A model generated the notes under the pieces. It was given only the letters and a program-made list of their open reading frames with translations. It was not told the origin of the DNA and made no database searches. A stretch of 64,000 bases of DNA from contig NZ_SMAG01000010.1 in assembly GCF_004341825.1 (NCBI RefSeq), positions 19,504 to 83,503 on the forward strand. Reading direction: 5' to 3'. This document shows positions 1 through 8,601 of the stretch, piece by piece; the first letter of the stretch is position 1, and each line of letters begins with the position of its first letter. The position numbers and the translations under genes are program-made. This DNA is from Hazenella coriacea. Lineage in GTDB: Bacteria; Bacillota; Bacilli; Thermoactinomycetales; Thermoactinomycetaceae.

Positions 1-525
1 GTGATTACAAAAATGACGATCGAAGAGTTACCATTGGTGGATGGAAATGTACACTGGGATGATGATGATGATCGATGTTACACTTTTTTAATCGACCGAA
101 AAGGGAAGTGGATGACACCTGGTGTAATACGAGGTTTTGGCAAAGGGATTGATGGAATCGCTTCCAGTTACACTAGTTCCAATGATTTATTATTAATCGG
201 GCGAGATGTGCATGCAATGGCTCAAGCCGCCAATCAAGTGATAAAACAAAAGGGTGGAGTGGTTTGGGTTCAAAATAACCAAATCATCCACCAAATCCAA
301 TTACCGATCGCTGGTTCGATGAGTCCACATTCAGTTGATCAGTTGATTGCCGAATTAGATCCACTGATTGAAAATCTTCATCAGTTTGGACATCCGTTTG
401 ATGATCCCATTTACACTTTCTTATTTCTTTCATCGACTCATCTTCCACAACTCCGCCTAACTTCTGATGGATTAATGAGAGTTAAAGATAAAAAAGTGTT
501 GGTTTCTTCATATCCGTTACCTTAA
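1..525 (+). CDS. Adenine deaminase-like protein (YerA/Ade family), C-terminal part
   Basis: The first 174 codons continue from outside the window, so the GTG at base 1 is probably not the true start. The C-terminal half carries a pattern typical of the adenine deaminase C-terminal domain: LPIAGSMS at about residues 101-108, then a G-x-P-F-D-D-P segment, a FLFLSSTHLPQLRLT strand and the closing L(M)RVKDKK...V. Family knowledge: these amidohydrolases convert adenine to hypoxanthine for purine salvage, and the metal-binding barrel lies in the missing N-terminal part. A strong hairpin terminator follows 44 bases after the stop. Function rests on the C-terminal domain only; a YerA-type paralogue without adenine deaminase activity is possible. 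Confidence 0.7.
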   Translation: MITKMTIEELPLVDGNVHWDDDDDRCYTFLIDRKGKWMTPGVIRGFGKGIDGIASSYTSSNDLLLIGRDVHAMAQAANQVIKQKGGVVWVQNNQIIHQIQLPIAGSMSPHSVDQLIAELDPLIENLHQFGHPFDDPIYTFLFLSSTHLPQLRLTSDGLMRVKDKKVLVSSYPLP

Positions 526-568
526 TAAATCATCTGGTTACTAATCTTGTTTATATGGAGTGATTAGA

Positions 569-605
569 AAATCTGCTGTGTAACCAATCACAGCAGATTT
601 TTTCT
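569..605 (+). terminator. Rho-independent terminator after the adenine deaminase-like gene
   Basis: A 12-bp perfect stem (569-580 with 589-600, AAATCTGCTGTG/CACAGCAGATTT) with an 8-base loop is followed by a T run. Confidence 0.85.
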
Positions 606-701
606 GATCGAATAGTGAAGAAACGGGGATACAGGAAACATTATATAAAAGATGGAAAAAATACAAATAAGAAGAATGTGTTGAAACCAAAAGTAATCTT
701 A

Positions 702-1118
702 CTACGTTATGATATTTAAGGATATCTGTGTGATCTCATTCCATTGATACTTAAACGTTCTGTAAGCAAAATGAATTTCAAAAGCAATAGGAATCACCAG
801 AAAAAGAAAGGGTGAAAAAGGTATAACAAAGGTAACCAGTTGATTAAAATAAGAAGAGTTTGTTGTTGAATTCGACTAGAGCAAACCCACTTGAATCAAT
901 TGACTAAAATACTCATAGAACCAATGAAGGATGAGTTCTGAATTTTTTGCTGTTGTTTGATGAACAGAGTTTAAGTTGAAATACCAAAGATAAATGGGTA
1001 AAATTGATACCCATAGTTGGCTGTGTTCGAATGTCTAGGCTTTGTTCGAGTAATCCTTGCTCTTCAGTAACGAGATCGCTATAATACAATAGGCGCTTTT
1101 CCTCATCTTTATAAAAAA
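702..1118 (-). pseudogene. Decayed membrane-protein gene (remnant)
   Basis: No intact gene lies in the roughly 530 bases before the next start. The minus strand reads like broken coding sequence. From about 1118 down it encodes an acidic stretch containing LVTEEQGLLEQSLDIR. A frame change then leads to KNSELILHWFYEYFSQLIQ, an in-frame TAG follows, and the reading continues in the same frame through a hydrophobic segment (FVIPFSPFLFLVIPIAF) to a TAG at 702-704. Amino-acid composition and codon use look protein-like throughout, but at least one frameshift and one stop interrupt it. It resembles an eroded membrane protein. I do not recognise the family. Confidence 0.35.
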
Positions 1119-1133
1119 AGGGAGTTCATTCTC

Positions 1134-2480
1134 TTGAAACCGGATATAAACAGAAAATTTGTCATGGGGTTAACCCAATTTTTATACTTATCCATTTTAC
1201 TCTCACCCTTTGCTCCTCCAGTTGCCCTATTGGTGATTGGAGTTGCAACGATTTTACTATACAAGCAGAAGTGGAATTTTCTTGGTTGGCCAGAGGGGAT
1301 TTTTTTGGGCTTTATGATTCTTTCTTTCGTGAGTTGGTTGTTTAACCCCTCTTGGTTCTACTGGATTCCGATTGGCATCATTCCAATTGCATTATTCGGA
1401 GCTTATTTCTTACTTACTTTATGGATTCGAGATATTGTGAAATGGACTTGGCAAGATGTTGAAAAAATGTATATTCACTTTTGGTTAGGAGGACTATATG
1501 TTGCTGCCATTGTGATTATTCAACAAGTGGATTGGGCTGTTTTAGATTCCTCATGGTTAGGTAACATATTAAAATTTTATAATGAGTTTCGTTGGCAATC
1601 AGAGCATTCAGTCAGAAGTGTAGGTACTGCTGGTAACTCCAACTTAGCAGCTGCGATGCTCATCTGTTTTACCTTGATGAGTATCTATGCTTCATCAGTT
1701 TTGCAAAAGAACTGGCAAAAGTTAGTTTCGTTTGGTGCTTTACTCCTTTTTTGCATCGCTATTTGGTGTACAGGATCACGTGGTGCTTGGGTTGGCTTAG
1801 TGCTCGGCTTAATTGTTCAAGTCTGGATGACAGGACATCGGAAGCGAACTGTAGCATTGACACTTTTTTTGATCATACTTGTATCTATCTATCCACAAGT
1901 AATCCCACGAAAAGATTCCCTGATTAGTACAGCTGAGGTTCGTTTTAGTGTTTGGTCAAATGCTTTTAAGGTTTTCCAAGATTATTGGCTCTTTGGAACG
2001 CTTCCTCTTCATTTCGGTCAAGTATTCTCAGAAAAAGCTGGGTTTTATGTTTACCATGCCCATAATGTAATTCTTGGGGTTGCATCTGAATTTGGAGTGA
2101 TTGGATTAGCTTTATTCACATCATTAATTTTTACTACCTTGCGTCGTGCTAGACGGTGGAGAAAAAATGCAAATTCCAAAGAAGAAAAAAGACTTGCAGG
2201 TATGTTAATCTCTCAGGTTATTGCACTTTTGGGACATGGAATGTATGATTATCCGATCATTGCCCCACAAGTTGGCTTAATGTTTTTCTTAAGCGTTATC
2301 ATTATTCATACTCAATATGAGCGTCGTTGTTTGAATCGACCCGAATGGAGCAGTCCAGACACTGAGCTGAATCCAAGATCACTTGCTTTGTCAAGGGCAT
2401 CAGCCATCTTCCTTTACACCCGAAACCAATTGCGCAGTGTTTTTAATCACTGGATTGGAGCAGTGAAAAAAAGAGCCTAA
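1134..2480 (+). CDS. O-antigen ligase-like polytopic membrane protein
   Basis: A 448-residue protein with about ten hydrophobic segments, starting at TTG 1134 behind AAGGGAG. The central part has the hallmark of the Wzy_C/O-antigen ligase family: a long loop with conserved Arg and His (RFSVWSNAFKVFQDYWLFG, then VYHAHNVILGVASEFGVIGL at about residues 309-328), preceded by a CTGSRGAW segment. Family members polymerise or ligate surface glycans at the outer face of the membrane; in Gram-positives they usually act in polysaccharide or teichuronic-type polymer assembly. No other polysaccharide gene is adjacent, so the substrate is unknown. The last ~45 residues are basic and probably cytoplasmic. 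The stop codon lies inside the left arm of a terminator. Confidence 0.75.
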   Translation: MKPDINRKFVMGLTQFLYLSILLSPFAPPVALLVIGVATILLYKQKWNFLGWPEGIFLGFMILSFVSWLFNPSWFYWIPIGIIPIALFGAYFLLTLWIRDIVKWTWQDVEKMYIHFWLGGLYVAAIVIIQQVDWAVLDSSWLGNILKFYNEFRWQSEHSVRSVGTAGNSNLAAAMLICFTLMSIYASSVLQKNWQKLVSFGALLLFCIAIWCTGSRGAWVGLVLGLIVQVWMTGHRKRTVALTLFLIILVSIYPQVIPRKDSLISTAEVRFSVWSNAFKVFQDYWLFGTLPLHFGQVFSEKAGFYVYHAHNVILGVASEFGVIGLALFTSLIFTTLRRARRWRKNANSKEEKRLAGMLISQVIALLGHGMYDYPIIAPQVGLMFFLSVIIIHTQYERRCLNRPEWSSPDTELNPRSLALSRASAIFLYTRNQLRSVFNHWIGAVKKRA

Positions 2481-2507
2481 TCATGTGTTTGATTAGGCTC
2501 TTTTTTT
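2468..2507 (+). terminator. Terminator overlapping the stop of the O-antigen ligase-like gene
   Basis: AAAGAGCCTAATCA (2469 on) pairs with TGATTAGGCTCTTT across a 4-6 base loop and is followed by a T run. The stop codon is within the stem. Confidence 0.85.
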
Positions 2508-2570
2508 GTATAAAATATCATTTTTCTGACAATGCTGTTACCATCTAGTTTTAACAAAGAGGTGGTAATG

Positions 2571-3239
2571 ATGGGGAGTAGAAATTTACTTTTGCTTAGC
2601 TGTTTATCCATGTTAGTCATGGCTCTTGTCTTCTATCAGGGAAATGATTATCTCGTACCAGTAGACGCTAAAGAAAAAGAGTCGATCTCGATTACTGTCA
2701 AAAAAGGGGATACTCTGTACCGATTAGCTCGGACTTATGGAACGACCGTTGAGCAGTTGGCTAGAGAAAATAAGATTAAAGATCCAACTCGTATTCAAGT
2801 AGGGCAGGTTCTTTATCTATCCGGGACTAAGTTGAAACCATCATCCGAACAAAGACAGAAACAACCTAATACCCTTCAACAGAAAGATTCTGTTCCAGTT
2901 AGTTCTAGCATACCTACGCTTTCACGGGGACGGATGTTAGGCAATTTTACCTTAACCGCTTATACGGCTGGGCCTGAATCTACAGGAAAAAAACCAGGTG
3001 ATCCTGCGTATGGAGTAACCTCAAGTGGTGCATTAGTTAGCGAAGGAGTAACAATCGCTGTTGACCCAAAGGTGATCCCAATCGGTTCACGCGTTTATAT
3101 CGAGGGGATTGGTTATCGAGTGGCTCAAGATACAGGTTCAGCGATCAAAGGAAATCGTATTGATTTATATGTAAATGACCTTAAAGATGCACGCCAATTT
3201 GGGGTGAAAAAAGATGTACGTGTGGAAATAGTAGAATAA
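2571..3239 (+). CDS. LysM and 3D domain cell-wall protein (YocH/YabE-like)
   Basis: Start chosen at ATG 2571, five bases after AGAGGTGG; ATG 2568 sits too close to it and an upstream ATG at 2532 has no ribosome site. The protein has an N-terminal membrane or signal segment (LLLLSCLSMLVMALVF), then a LysM module (ITVKKGDTLYRLARTYGTTV ... IQVGQVLYLSG, about residues 35-80) that binds peptidoglycan, a Ser/Gln-rich linker, and a C-terminal 3D domain with the three conserved Asp (AVDPKVIPIG, AQDTGSAIKG, NRIDLYV). Family members such as YocH are secreted autolysins, probably lytic transglycosylases related to MltA/Rpf folds. It is monocistronic, with terminators on both sides. Confidence 0.85.
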   Translation: MGSRNLLLLSCLSMLVMALVFYQGNDYLVPVDAKEKESISITVKKGDTLYRLARTYGTTVEQLARENKIKDPTRIQVGQVLYLSGTKLKPSSEQRQKQPNTLQQKDSVPVSSSIPTLSRGRMLGNFTLTAYTAGPESTGKKPGDPAYGVTSSGALVSEGVTIAVDPKVIPIGSRVYIEGIGYRVAQDTGSAIKGNRIDLYVNDLKDARQFGVKKDVRVEIVE

Positions 3240-3254
3240 ATGATGGGCTCATCA

Positions 3255-3286
3255 CCTAGTGCTCCTCTGAGTACTAGGTTTTTTTA
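3255..3286 (+). terminator. Terminator after the LysM-3D gene
   Basis: CCTAGTGCTC pairs with GAGTACTAGG (one G-T pair), followed by seven T. Confidence 0.8.
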
Positions 3287-3398
3287 TGAGAGTTACCGAT
3301 GGATAACTGTTCAATTATCTTGGGATGAGTTAAGTTCTAGGAGAAAAATATGGTATGATCTAAAGAGTACTTGATCGGAGATTGAAGGAGGGTGTCCA

Positions 3399-3548
3399 TT
3401 GGCTAAAAAGAAAGTCAAGATTAAGCGTGTCGCTGAGGTTGATGCAAATGGTGTTTTGATGCGTGATATGAAGCAGACAGCCATTTGGATTACGGTGGCT
3501 ATCGTTGTCACAGGGATTTTAGCCGTTGCTCAAAAAAACCTGTTTTAA
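3399..3548 (+). CDS. Small single-span membrane protein (49 aa), uncharacterised
   Basis: A short gene with a textbook ribosome site (GAAGGAGGG, 3384-3392) seven bases before TTG 3399. The peptide begins with a very basic segment (MAKKKVKIKRVAEVD), has a linker with MRDMKQ, then one hydrophobic helix (AIWITVAIVVTGILAVA), and ends QKNLF. This positive-inside layout suggests an N-in single-pass protein. Gene-like features are the strong ribosome site, its own terminator right behind it, and the clean charge/hydrophobic partition. I do not recognise a family. It could be a conserved small membrane subunit or regulator. Confidence 0.6.
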   Translation: MAKKKVKIKRVAEVDANGVLMRDMKQTAIWITVAIVVTGILAVAQKNLF

Positions 3549-3575
3549 GATCGTGAGAGATAAAGATCAGAAAGA

Positions 3576-3609
3576 AAAAAGCAGGTGGACATTATCCAGC
3601 CTGCCTTTT
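3576..3609. terminator. Bidirectional terminator between the small membrane gene and mscS
   Basis: GCAGG and GGA (3581-3589) pair with TCC and CCTGC (3595-3604) with a two-base bulge. T runs follow on the plus side (3605-3608) and, as a run of A before the stem, on the minus side. Confidence 0.6.
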
Positions 3610-4552
3610 ATCCTTTTGCAGAAGAGATTGTTTCTTTTTCTTGAAGTACCTCATCTAGTTGTATGGGATTATAAATAACACTTCGTGGATAAGCAATTTG
3701 GATCCCATAACGATGGAGAATTAAAACCGAAATCTTTCTCATTTCTCGTTCAAGAGACCAATACTGCTCAGGATCACATAGAGCAGTGATCGTAAATTGA
3801 ATTCCGGTTTGATCCATGTTGGTAACACCCATGATTTCGGGTTCATCCACAAGAATTGATCCATACTTTTCATTGACATCCTCGACAATTTCCTCTAATG
3901 CTTTGTTTACAATCTCGAGATCCGCTTCATATGGAACGGTAATGGGGATAATCGCACGCATTTTTTCTCGGTTATAGTTAGTGACTTGGGATATATTCCC
4001 ATTAGCGATATAATGAAGGCGTTGGTTAAATTCCCTGACTTTTGTGATTCGTAATCCCACTTCTTCAACGGTTCCTTTGATCTTTCCGTTGATTTGTACA
4101 AAGTCTCCTACTTCTAATTGACCTTCAAAAATTAAGAAGAAGCCAGTAATAATATCTTTCACTAGGTTTTGGGCTCCAAAGCCAATCGCTAAACCCAAAA
4201 TTCCAGCACCAGCCAACACTGGCAGTGGGTCAAAACCTAGGTTGATCATAATGGTTAAGAGAGAAATAAAGTAGATGGCGTATCTTGAAACTGATTTGAT
4301 CAACTTTTGTAACGTTTGTGCTTTTTTACTTTCGATTCGACTGAGTGAAAAAATCTGATCAATAATTTTGTCAATAAATCGAAGCGCCAGTAAGGTTAAA
4401 ACAATGATTATCAATAATTCTCCAAGAGGAATGAGCAAAAAATCAATGGGGTTGTCGATCATCTTGGAAACCATTGATTTTGTTTCTCCTGTGATTTCGC
4501 CTACTGAAATTGATGAATTTGAAGGTACTGTTTGGGTCAGATCCGAAAACAA
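3608..4552 (-). CDS. Small-conductance mechanosensitive channel, MscS family
   Basis: A 314-residue protein with two or three N-terminal membrane helices and the pore-lining MscS helix (LPVLAGAGILGLAIGFGAQN, about residues 110-129) followed by the beta domain (EGQLEVGDFVQINGKIKGTV, then VEEVGLRITKVREF) and a soluble C-terminal part. Family members open under membrane tension on osmotic downshift; this length fits the short YkuT/MscS group. The start is TTG 4552, about ten bases after GGAGGTG; no ATG is better placed. It lies 39 bases downstream of the yfhP-like gene on the same strand and is probably cotranscribed with it. Confidence 0.88.
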   Translation of the reverse strand: MFSDLTQTVPSNSSISVGEITGETKSMVSKMIDNPIDFLLIPLGELLIIIVLTLLALRFIDKIIDQIFSLSRIESKKAQTLQKLIKSVSRYAIYFISLLTIMINLGFDPLPVLAGAGILGLAIGFGAQNLVKDIITGFFLIFEGQLEVGDFVQINGKIKGTVEEVGLRITKVREFNQRLHYIANGNISQVTNYNREKMRAIIPITVPYEADLEIVNKALEEIVEDVNEKYGSILVDEPEIMGVTNMDQTGIQFTITALCDPEQYWSLEREMRKISVLILHRYGIQIAYPRSVIYNPIQLDEVLQEKETISSAKG

Positions 4553-4591
4553 ATGGGGTTACACCTCCAGAGTAATTGTTTGGCACAACCC

Positions 4592-5569
4592 TTATGATAC
4601 CAAATTTCGTATTTTCTTTTCCAATTGACCTTCATTCATCCATCCCACAAAAGAATGGAAAGGTTTATATTCTTTATCGATAAGAGCTACAGCAACAAAG
4701 GGAAAGTGTTTCTTATAGTGATAGCGAACATCTAGCCAACGAACTTCGAAACCATAAGAACGTTGATACACTTGTGGATAGCCATAAGATGTAAATGAAA
4801 GAAACGCGTCGATAGGATCAGTTTGTTTAGACGAAATGACAGCAGGATGATGAATATTCTCTGTCGTTAATTGACCTGTCCAAGTTAGCTTTTTATTAAC
4901 GAGTGTGCCCATCTTAACAAATTGGTGATGCTCCACAATCACATTCCAAACGTTCCAACGGATGGTCGGTGTAACAGTCACTTTTCCCATCGGCTCTATT
5001 TGTAGTTGAATCCATTGAACCAATCGGTAATGAACCCAAGTCCGCCATAGAACATAAACAATGATCAGGCCGTAGATCAGGGCGAAGATCGAACCTGGAT
5101 CTAAAGGTGTAATCCACCATGCCATAAAACCGATGACATGAATAGTAAAAATAAATGGATCAAATATATTGATGATGTTCCATGAAATCCAGCGATAAGA
5201 TAAGGGACGAATCGCTTGAGTCCCGTACGTATTAAAACAGTCGATAAAAATATGGATCAAAACAGCCAATTGAGTCCATATCCACAAATGAGTCCATGAA
5301 GAATTTGGGAATATAAAAGAGAGCAATAAGGTTAATAAAACTGGCCATAGAAGAAGCATAGGAAGAGAGTGGCTCCAACCACGATGATTTCGTATATAGG
5401 TAGCATTTCCTTTGAAGCGATAAATGGTATCGATATCAGGCATTTGAGATCCAATGATCGTACCAAGTAAAACAGCTTGAGAAGTATCAGCGTGATTGAC
5501 TACAGATGGATCGATATGAGCCAATCCAAAAAGTCCAACTCCCATCACAAAGTGTGTACCTGTGTCCAT
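4592..5569 (-). CDS. yfhP: YfhP-like membrane-associated metal-dependent hydrolase (YdjM/DUF457 family)
   Basis: The N-terminus has the family's conserved histidines and acids: MDTGTHFVMGVGLFGLAH, PDIDTIYR at about residues 45-52, RNHRGWSHSLP at 57-67 and HIFIDCFNTYGTQ at about 106-118. Several hydrophobic helices follow, then a soluble C-terminal part. The family (PF04307) is described as putative membrane-bound metal hydrolases; in B. subtilis YfhP is also reported to affect expression of its neighbours. Its position near mutY reproduces the B. subtilis yfhP-yfhQ order, though here it is transcribed away from mutY. The ATG at 5569 is preceded by AAGGTGGAG. Confidence 0.82.
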   Translation of the reverse strand: MDTGTHFVMGVGLFGLAHIDPSVVNHADTSQAVLLGTIIGSQMPDIDTIYRFKGNATYIRNHRGWSHSLPMLLLWPVLLTLLLSFIFPNSSWTHLWIWTQLAVLIHIFIDCFNTYGTQAIRPLSYRWISWNIINIFDPFIFTIHVIGFMAWWITPLDPGSIFALIYGLIIVYVLWRTWVHYRLVQWIQLQIEPMGKVTVTPTIRWNVWNVIVEHHQFVKMGTLVNKKLTWTGQLTTENIHHPAVISSKQTDPIDAFLSFTSYGYPQVYQRSYGFEVRWLDVRYHYKKHFPFVAVALIDKEYKPFHSFVGWMNEGQLEKKIRNLVS

Positions 5570-5719
5570 GTCTCTCCACCTTTTTTAGAAGCTAGGTCTT
5601 TTTACTGTCTTTTAAAATTAATTCTTGATCAAAGATTGATGAATCTTCATCTTTTCATCTTACTAGTATTTATCACTATTTGTTAAGATAACAGTATAGA
5701 AATAAGGAGTTGAGTGGTT

Positions 5720-6034
5720 ATGAAAGAGAAATCATTTACTATTTTTATTGAATATCGAATCAAGGAAGATATGTGGCTTTCTTTTGTTGAGATCATTCCT
5801 GAGATTCAACATGAAACTGCCAAACTTTCTTCTGTTACTTCACATGAATTTCTAACTGGATCAGAGCAACCTTTCCGAGTTGTTGAAGAAGTTCGATTGA
5901 CAGATTGGGAGATTTATCAGCAACTTCGTCCGTTTCGTACAGATGGAGAACATCCTCTTTTTTCTAAATGGCATTCAATGATTCAGGGTGGAAAAGAGAA
6001 AATTCATATCTGGGCTTTTGAACCCATCTTATAG
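5720..6034 (+). CDS. Uncharacterised small cytosolic protein (104 aa)
   Basis: Start chosen at ATG 5720, ten bases after AAGGAG; a GTG six bases upstream is closer to the ribosome site than usual. The protein begins with a beta strand (KEKSFTIFIEYRI), then helix (WLSFVEIIPEIQ), then alternates strands and helices, ending HIWAFEPIL. This beta-alpha-beta-beta pattern with an acidic helix is like the ferredoxin-like dimeric barrel of antibiotic-biosynthesis-monooxygenase or NIPSNAP proteins, but no catalytic residue is evident. It precedes the beta-propeller-like gene by 15 bases and may form an operon with it and mutY. No function assigned. Confidence 0.55.
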   Translation: MKEKSFTIFIEYRIKEDMWLSFVEIIPEIQHETAKLSSVTSHEFLTGSEQPFRVVEEVRLTDWEIYQQLRPFRTDGEHPLFSKWHSMIQGGKEKIHIWAFEPIL

Positions 6035-6049
6035 AAGGAAGTCACATAC

Positions 6050-7261
6050 ATGAAGGTTCATAGGCATACACGAATCGGATTCATATGTCTAACTCTTATT
6101 GGAATCCTTTATGGAGGACTTTGGTGGAGTCAGAATCAATATTATTCCCATCCTTCCCACAGAAAACCACTCCAATTCGATCAATTCGAACCCTTAGTGG
6201 AATATGATCACTCAGTTTACTTCCTAGCTCAACGTGGACAAATTTCTTCGTTATGGAGATTTCAAAAACAGACAGGTGAGCTAAAGCAAGTAAGGGTGAT
6301 TTCGAGAACTGACCCATCTAAAATCAAAGCACAGGCGATCGCTTCTCTTTTTAAGAATATCATTCCTGACTATGAGAACAAAGAGAACAAAGAGTTTCAA
6401 GTCCTCGCTTTATCCCCAAGCGGAAGCTCTTTTGTCATGTTAGACTCCACCTTTGAAACCATCATATTACATAATAAAGATGATGATCGGTCTTTAATGC
6501 TTCCACCTCTTTCCCACTTTCATGATGAACTTCTGTTACGAGACGGGATTGTGTGGTCAAAAGATGAGGATTATCTCCTTTTATGGGATCAGATGATTAT
6601 TCAGCGGTCTAACGGACAGATTAAAGGTTTATTACAAGGGAAATGGGGGAGTTGGTCACCTACTTCCAATCAGCTTCTATTTGTTGATCAGAAGGGGGAT
6701 CTCCGCTTACGAGATATAGAGTCAGGAGTAGAGAAAGTTGTATATACGGTAGACGAACAAGAGAAGATTTGGTCACCTCCTGTTTGGGACCCATCAGGAC
6801 GATATTTTGCATTTGCCACAGGACGTTATAAAGATGGAAATATGAAAGTTGAACGAGTTCATGTGATGGACTTACAACTGTTTCATTATGTAGAAAATGA
6901 ACGAAACTCACTACCCACTCATCTAACAAATATAGAGTTAAGCCTAGATGGGGCATTTCTACATTATATTGCCGATGGAATGATTAGGATCGTTTATTTA
7001 CCCAGTCAAGAGTTACGTGTATACGATGGTTATATGCAAGAGAAAGAGAATAAGTTCCCTACCTTTGGATTTGATTCAAATGGGATCTGGTTAGCGTCAG
7101 CGAAAGACTTTCTATTCATAGGACCCTCTATGCAGGAAAAAACAATGATTCAATTTCCTGAGTCATTAGCAGGTTTTTATTTAAGTGATAATCGGCATCA
7201 TCTTTTAGCTATTGAATTACTTGCCCATGGATATCGTGTTTCTGTGGTTCAACTACCATAA
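6050..7261 (+). CDS. Membrane-anchored beta-propeller-like protein, uncharacterised
   Basis: A 403-residue protein starting at ATG 6050 behind GAAGGAAG. It has a single N-terminal signal-anchor (residues 10-27, FICLTLIGILYGGLWW). The rest is extracytoplasmic in type and made of repeated strand-rich segments with WD/TolB-like features: LWRFQKQTGEL, VLALSPSGSSFV, GIVWSKDEDYLLLW, GSWSPTSNQLLFVDQKGDL, PPVWDPSGRYFAFATG, IELSLDGAFLHYI, LASAKDFLF. These look like blades of a six- or seven-bladed propeller. No catalytic motif is visible. It probably acts as a binding or scaffold protein outside the membrane. It lies 37 bases before mutY. Confidence 0.55.
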   Translation: MKVHRHTRIGFICLTLIGILYGGLWWSQNQYYSHPSHRKPLQFDQFEPLVEYDHSVYFLAQRGQISSLWRFQKQTGELKQVRVISRTDPSKIKAQAIASLFKNIIPDYENKENKEFQVLALSPSGSSFVMLDSTFETIILHNKDDDRSLMLPPLSHFHDELLLRDGIVWSKDEDYLLLWDQMIIQRSNGQIKGLLQGKWGSWSPTSNQLLFVDQKGDLRLRDIESGVEKVVYTVDEQEKIWSPPVWDPSGRYFAFATGRYKDGNMKVERVHVMDLQLFHYVENERNSLPTHLTNIELSLDGAFLHYIADGMIRIVYLPSQELRVYDGYMQEKENKFPTFGFDSNGIWLASAKDFLFIGPSMQEKTMIQFPESLAGFYLSDNRHHLLAIELLAHGYRVSVVQLP

Positions 7262-7298
7262 CAGCTATACATCGACATCAAATAGGGGGCTTACATCC

Positions 7299-8399
7299 AT
7301 GGAACCAATGAATAAGGCAAATAATCAAGTACTCTTGCCATCTGATCAGGTGGTAGAGGTCGTTCAACAAAATTTATTGGAATGGTATGGTGAAAATAAG
7401 CGCGATTTACCATGGAGAGAAAATAAGAACCCATATCGAATCTGGGTCTCTGAAATTATGTTGCAACAAACACGAGTAGATACTGTGATCCCATACTATG
7501 AAAGGTTCCTTAGTCGCTTTCCTACGATCGAATCGTTGGCAGCAGCGGCTGATGAGGATGTGATCAAAGCTTGGGAAGGTTTAGGATATTATTCCCGAGC
7601 CAGGAATCTTCATTCTGCTGTCAAAGAAGTCGTTGCTGAATATGGTGGTAAGGTTCCCGATAAAGTAGCTCAAATTTCCAAACTAAAAGGCGTAGGACCA
7701 TACACGACTGGAGCTATATTAAGTATTGCCTATGATAAAAAAGTTCCTGCTGTAGATGGAAATGTGATGCGTGTCTTTTCCCGGCTTTTTACGATCGAGG
7801 ATGATATTTCTCAGCAATCAACGAGAAAGAAGATGGAGAGGATTGCTGAGAAACTGATTCCCGAATCATCGCCAGGAGATTTTAATCAAGCTTTGATGGA
7901 GCTTGGGGCTATGGTTTGTACTCCGCAGTCTCCCAAATGTTTATTTTGTCCAGTTCAGTCTGTGTGCAAGGCTTATCAACAAGGAAGAGAATCAGAATTA
8001 CCCCGAAAGAAAAAGGCAACTTCACCTAAGTCTGTAGATGTTATTTTTGTTTGGATTGTATCAGAAAATAAAGTTCTTATTGAAAAACGCCCTGAACAAG
8101 GACTTTTAGCTCATATGTGGTCACTGCCAACGATTGAACAGGCTAAAAAAGAAAATTATTTAGAAGTATTTAATGAATTCTGTGACACAAAAAACATTCA
8201 GCTTACGAATCTAATAATTAGGGGGAATCTCGATCATATTTTTAGCCATATTCATTGGAAGATTACACTAGTTCAAGCTGATTTAAAGAAATCTGTTTCC
8301 TTACCTGATGAGTGGGAGTGGATTGCTTTGAACCAGCTTCATACTAGGGCATTTCCTAACGTTTACCGAAAGGCACTTCAGCAACTAGTGTCTATATAG
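7299..8399 (+). CDS. mutY: A/G-specific adenine DNA glycosylase MutY
   Basis: Removes adenine mispaired with 8-oxoguanine. The protein has SEIMLQQTRV (residues 51-60, with the catalytic Glu52), the helix-hairpin-helix LKGVGPYTTGAI at 129-140, the catalytic Asp153 in AVDGN, and four iron-sulfur Cys (207, 214, 217, 223) in the C-x6-C-x2-C-x5-C spacing. The C-terminal third is the NUDIX-like domain that reads 8-oxoG (IEKRPEQGLLAHMWSLP). Start chosen at ATG 7299, nine bases after AGGGGG; an in-frame ATG at 7212 lies inside the previous gene. The length of 366 aa matches the Bacillus protein. This is yfhQ in the conserved yfhP-perR gene order. Confidence 0.97.
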   Translation: MEPMNKANNQVLLPSDQVVEVVQQNLLEWYGENKRDLPWRENKNPYRIWVSEIMLQQTRVDTVIPYYERFLSRFPTIESLAAAADEDVIKAWEGLGYYSRARNLHSAVKEVVAEYGGKVPDKVAQISKLKGVGPYTTGAILSIAYDKKVPAVDGNVMRVFSRLFTIEDDISQQSTRKKMERIAEKLIPESSPGDFNQALMELGAMVCTPQSPKCLFCPVQSVCKAYQQGRESELPRKKKATSPKSVDVIFVWIVSENKVLIEKRPEQGLLAHMWSLPTIEQAKKENYLEVFNEFCDTKNIQLTNLIIRGNLDHIFSHIHWKITLVQADLKKSVSLPDEWEWIALNQLHTRAFPNVYRKALQQLVSI

Positions 8400-8601
8400 G
8401 ATATGATCTCGTTAGGAGCTTTCTAAACTGTTTACTAGGTTTTAGGCTGTTGTTTGTATCGACAACGATGTTGTGATTTCTGATTAAAGGCATTAAGGCT
8501 ATCTTTTTTGTTTCAAAAATGATGAACAGTTAGTTTGTAACAAGCTTAAAGCATATTGAACTAGTTTTATATGATTACTTTAGGCTAGAGGAGAGAGACG
8601 G

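Noticed and set aside
2520..2534. Possible CodY box before the LysM-3D gene
   Set aside because: It matches AATTTTCWGAAAATT with three mismatches, which is common by chance in AT-rich DNA.
5477..5686. 69-codon plus-strand frame opposite the yfhP start
   Set aside because: Overlaps the start and ribosome site of the well-supported yfhP gene and lacks its own ribosome site.
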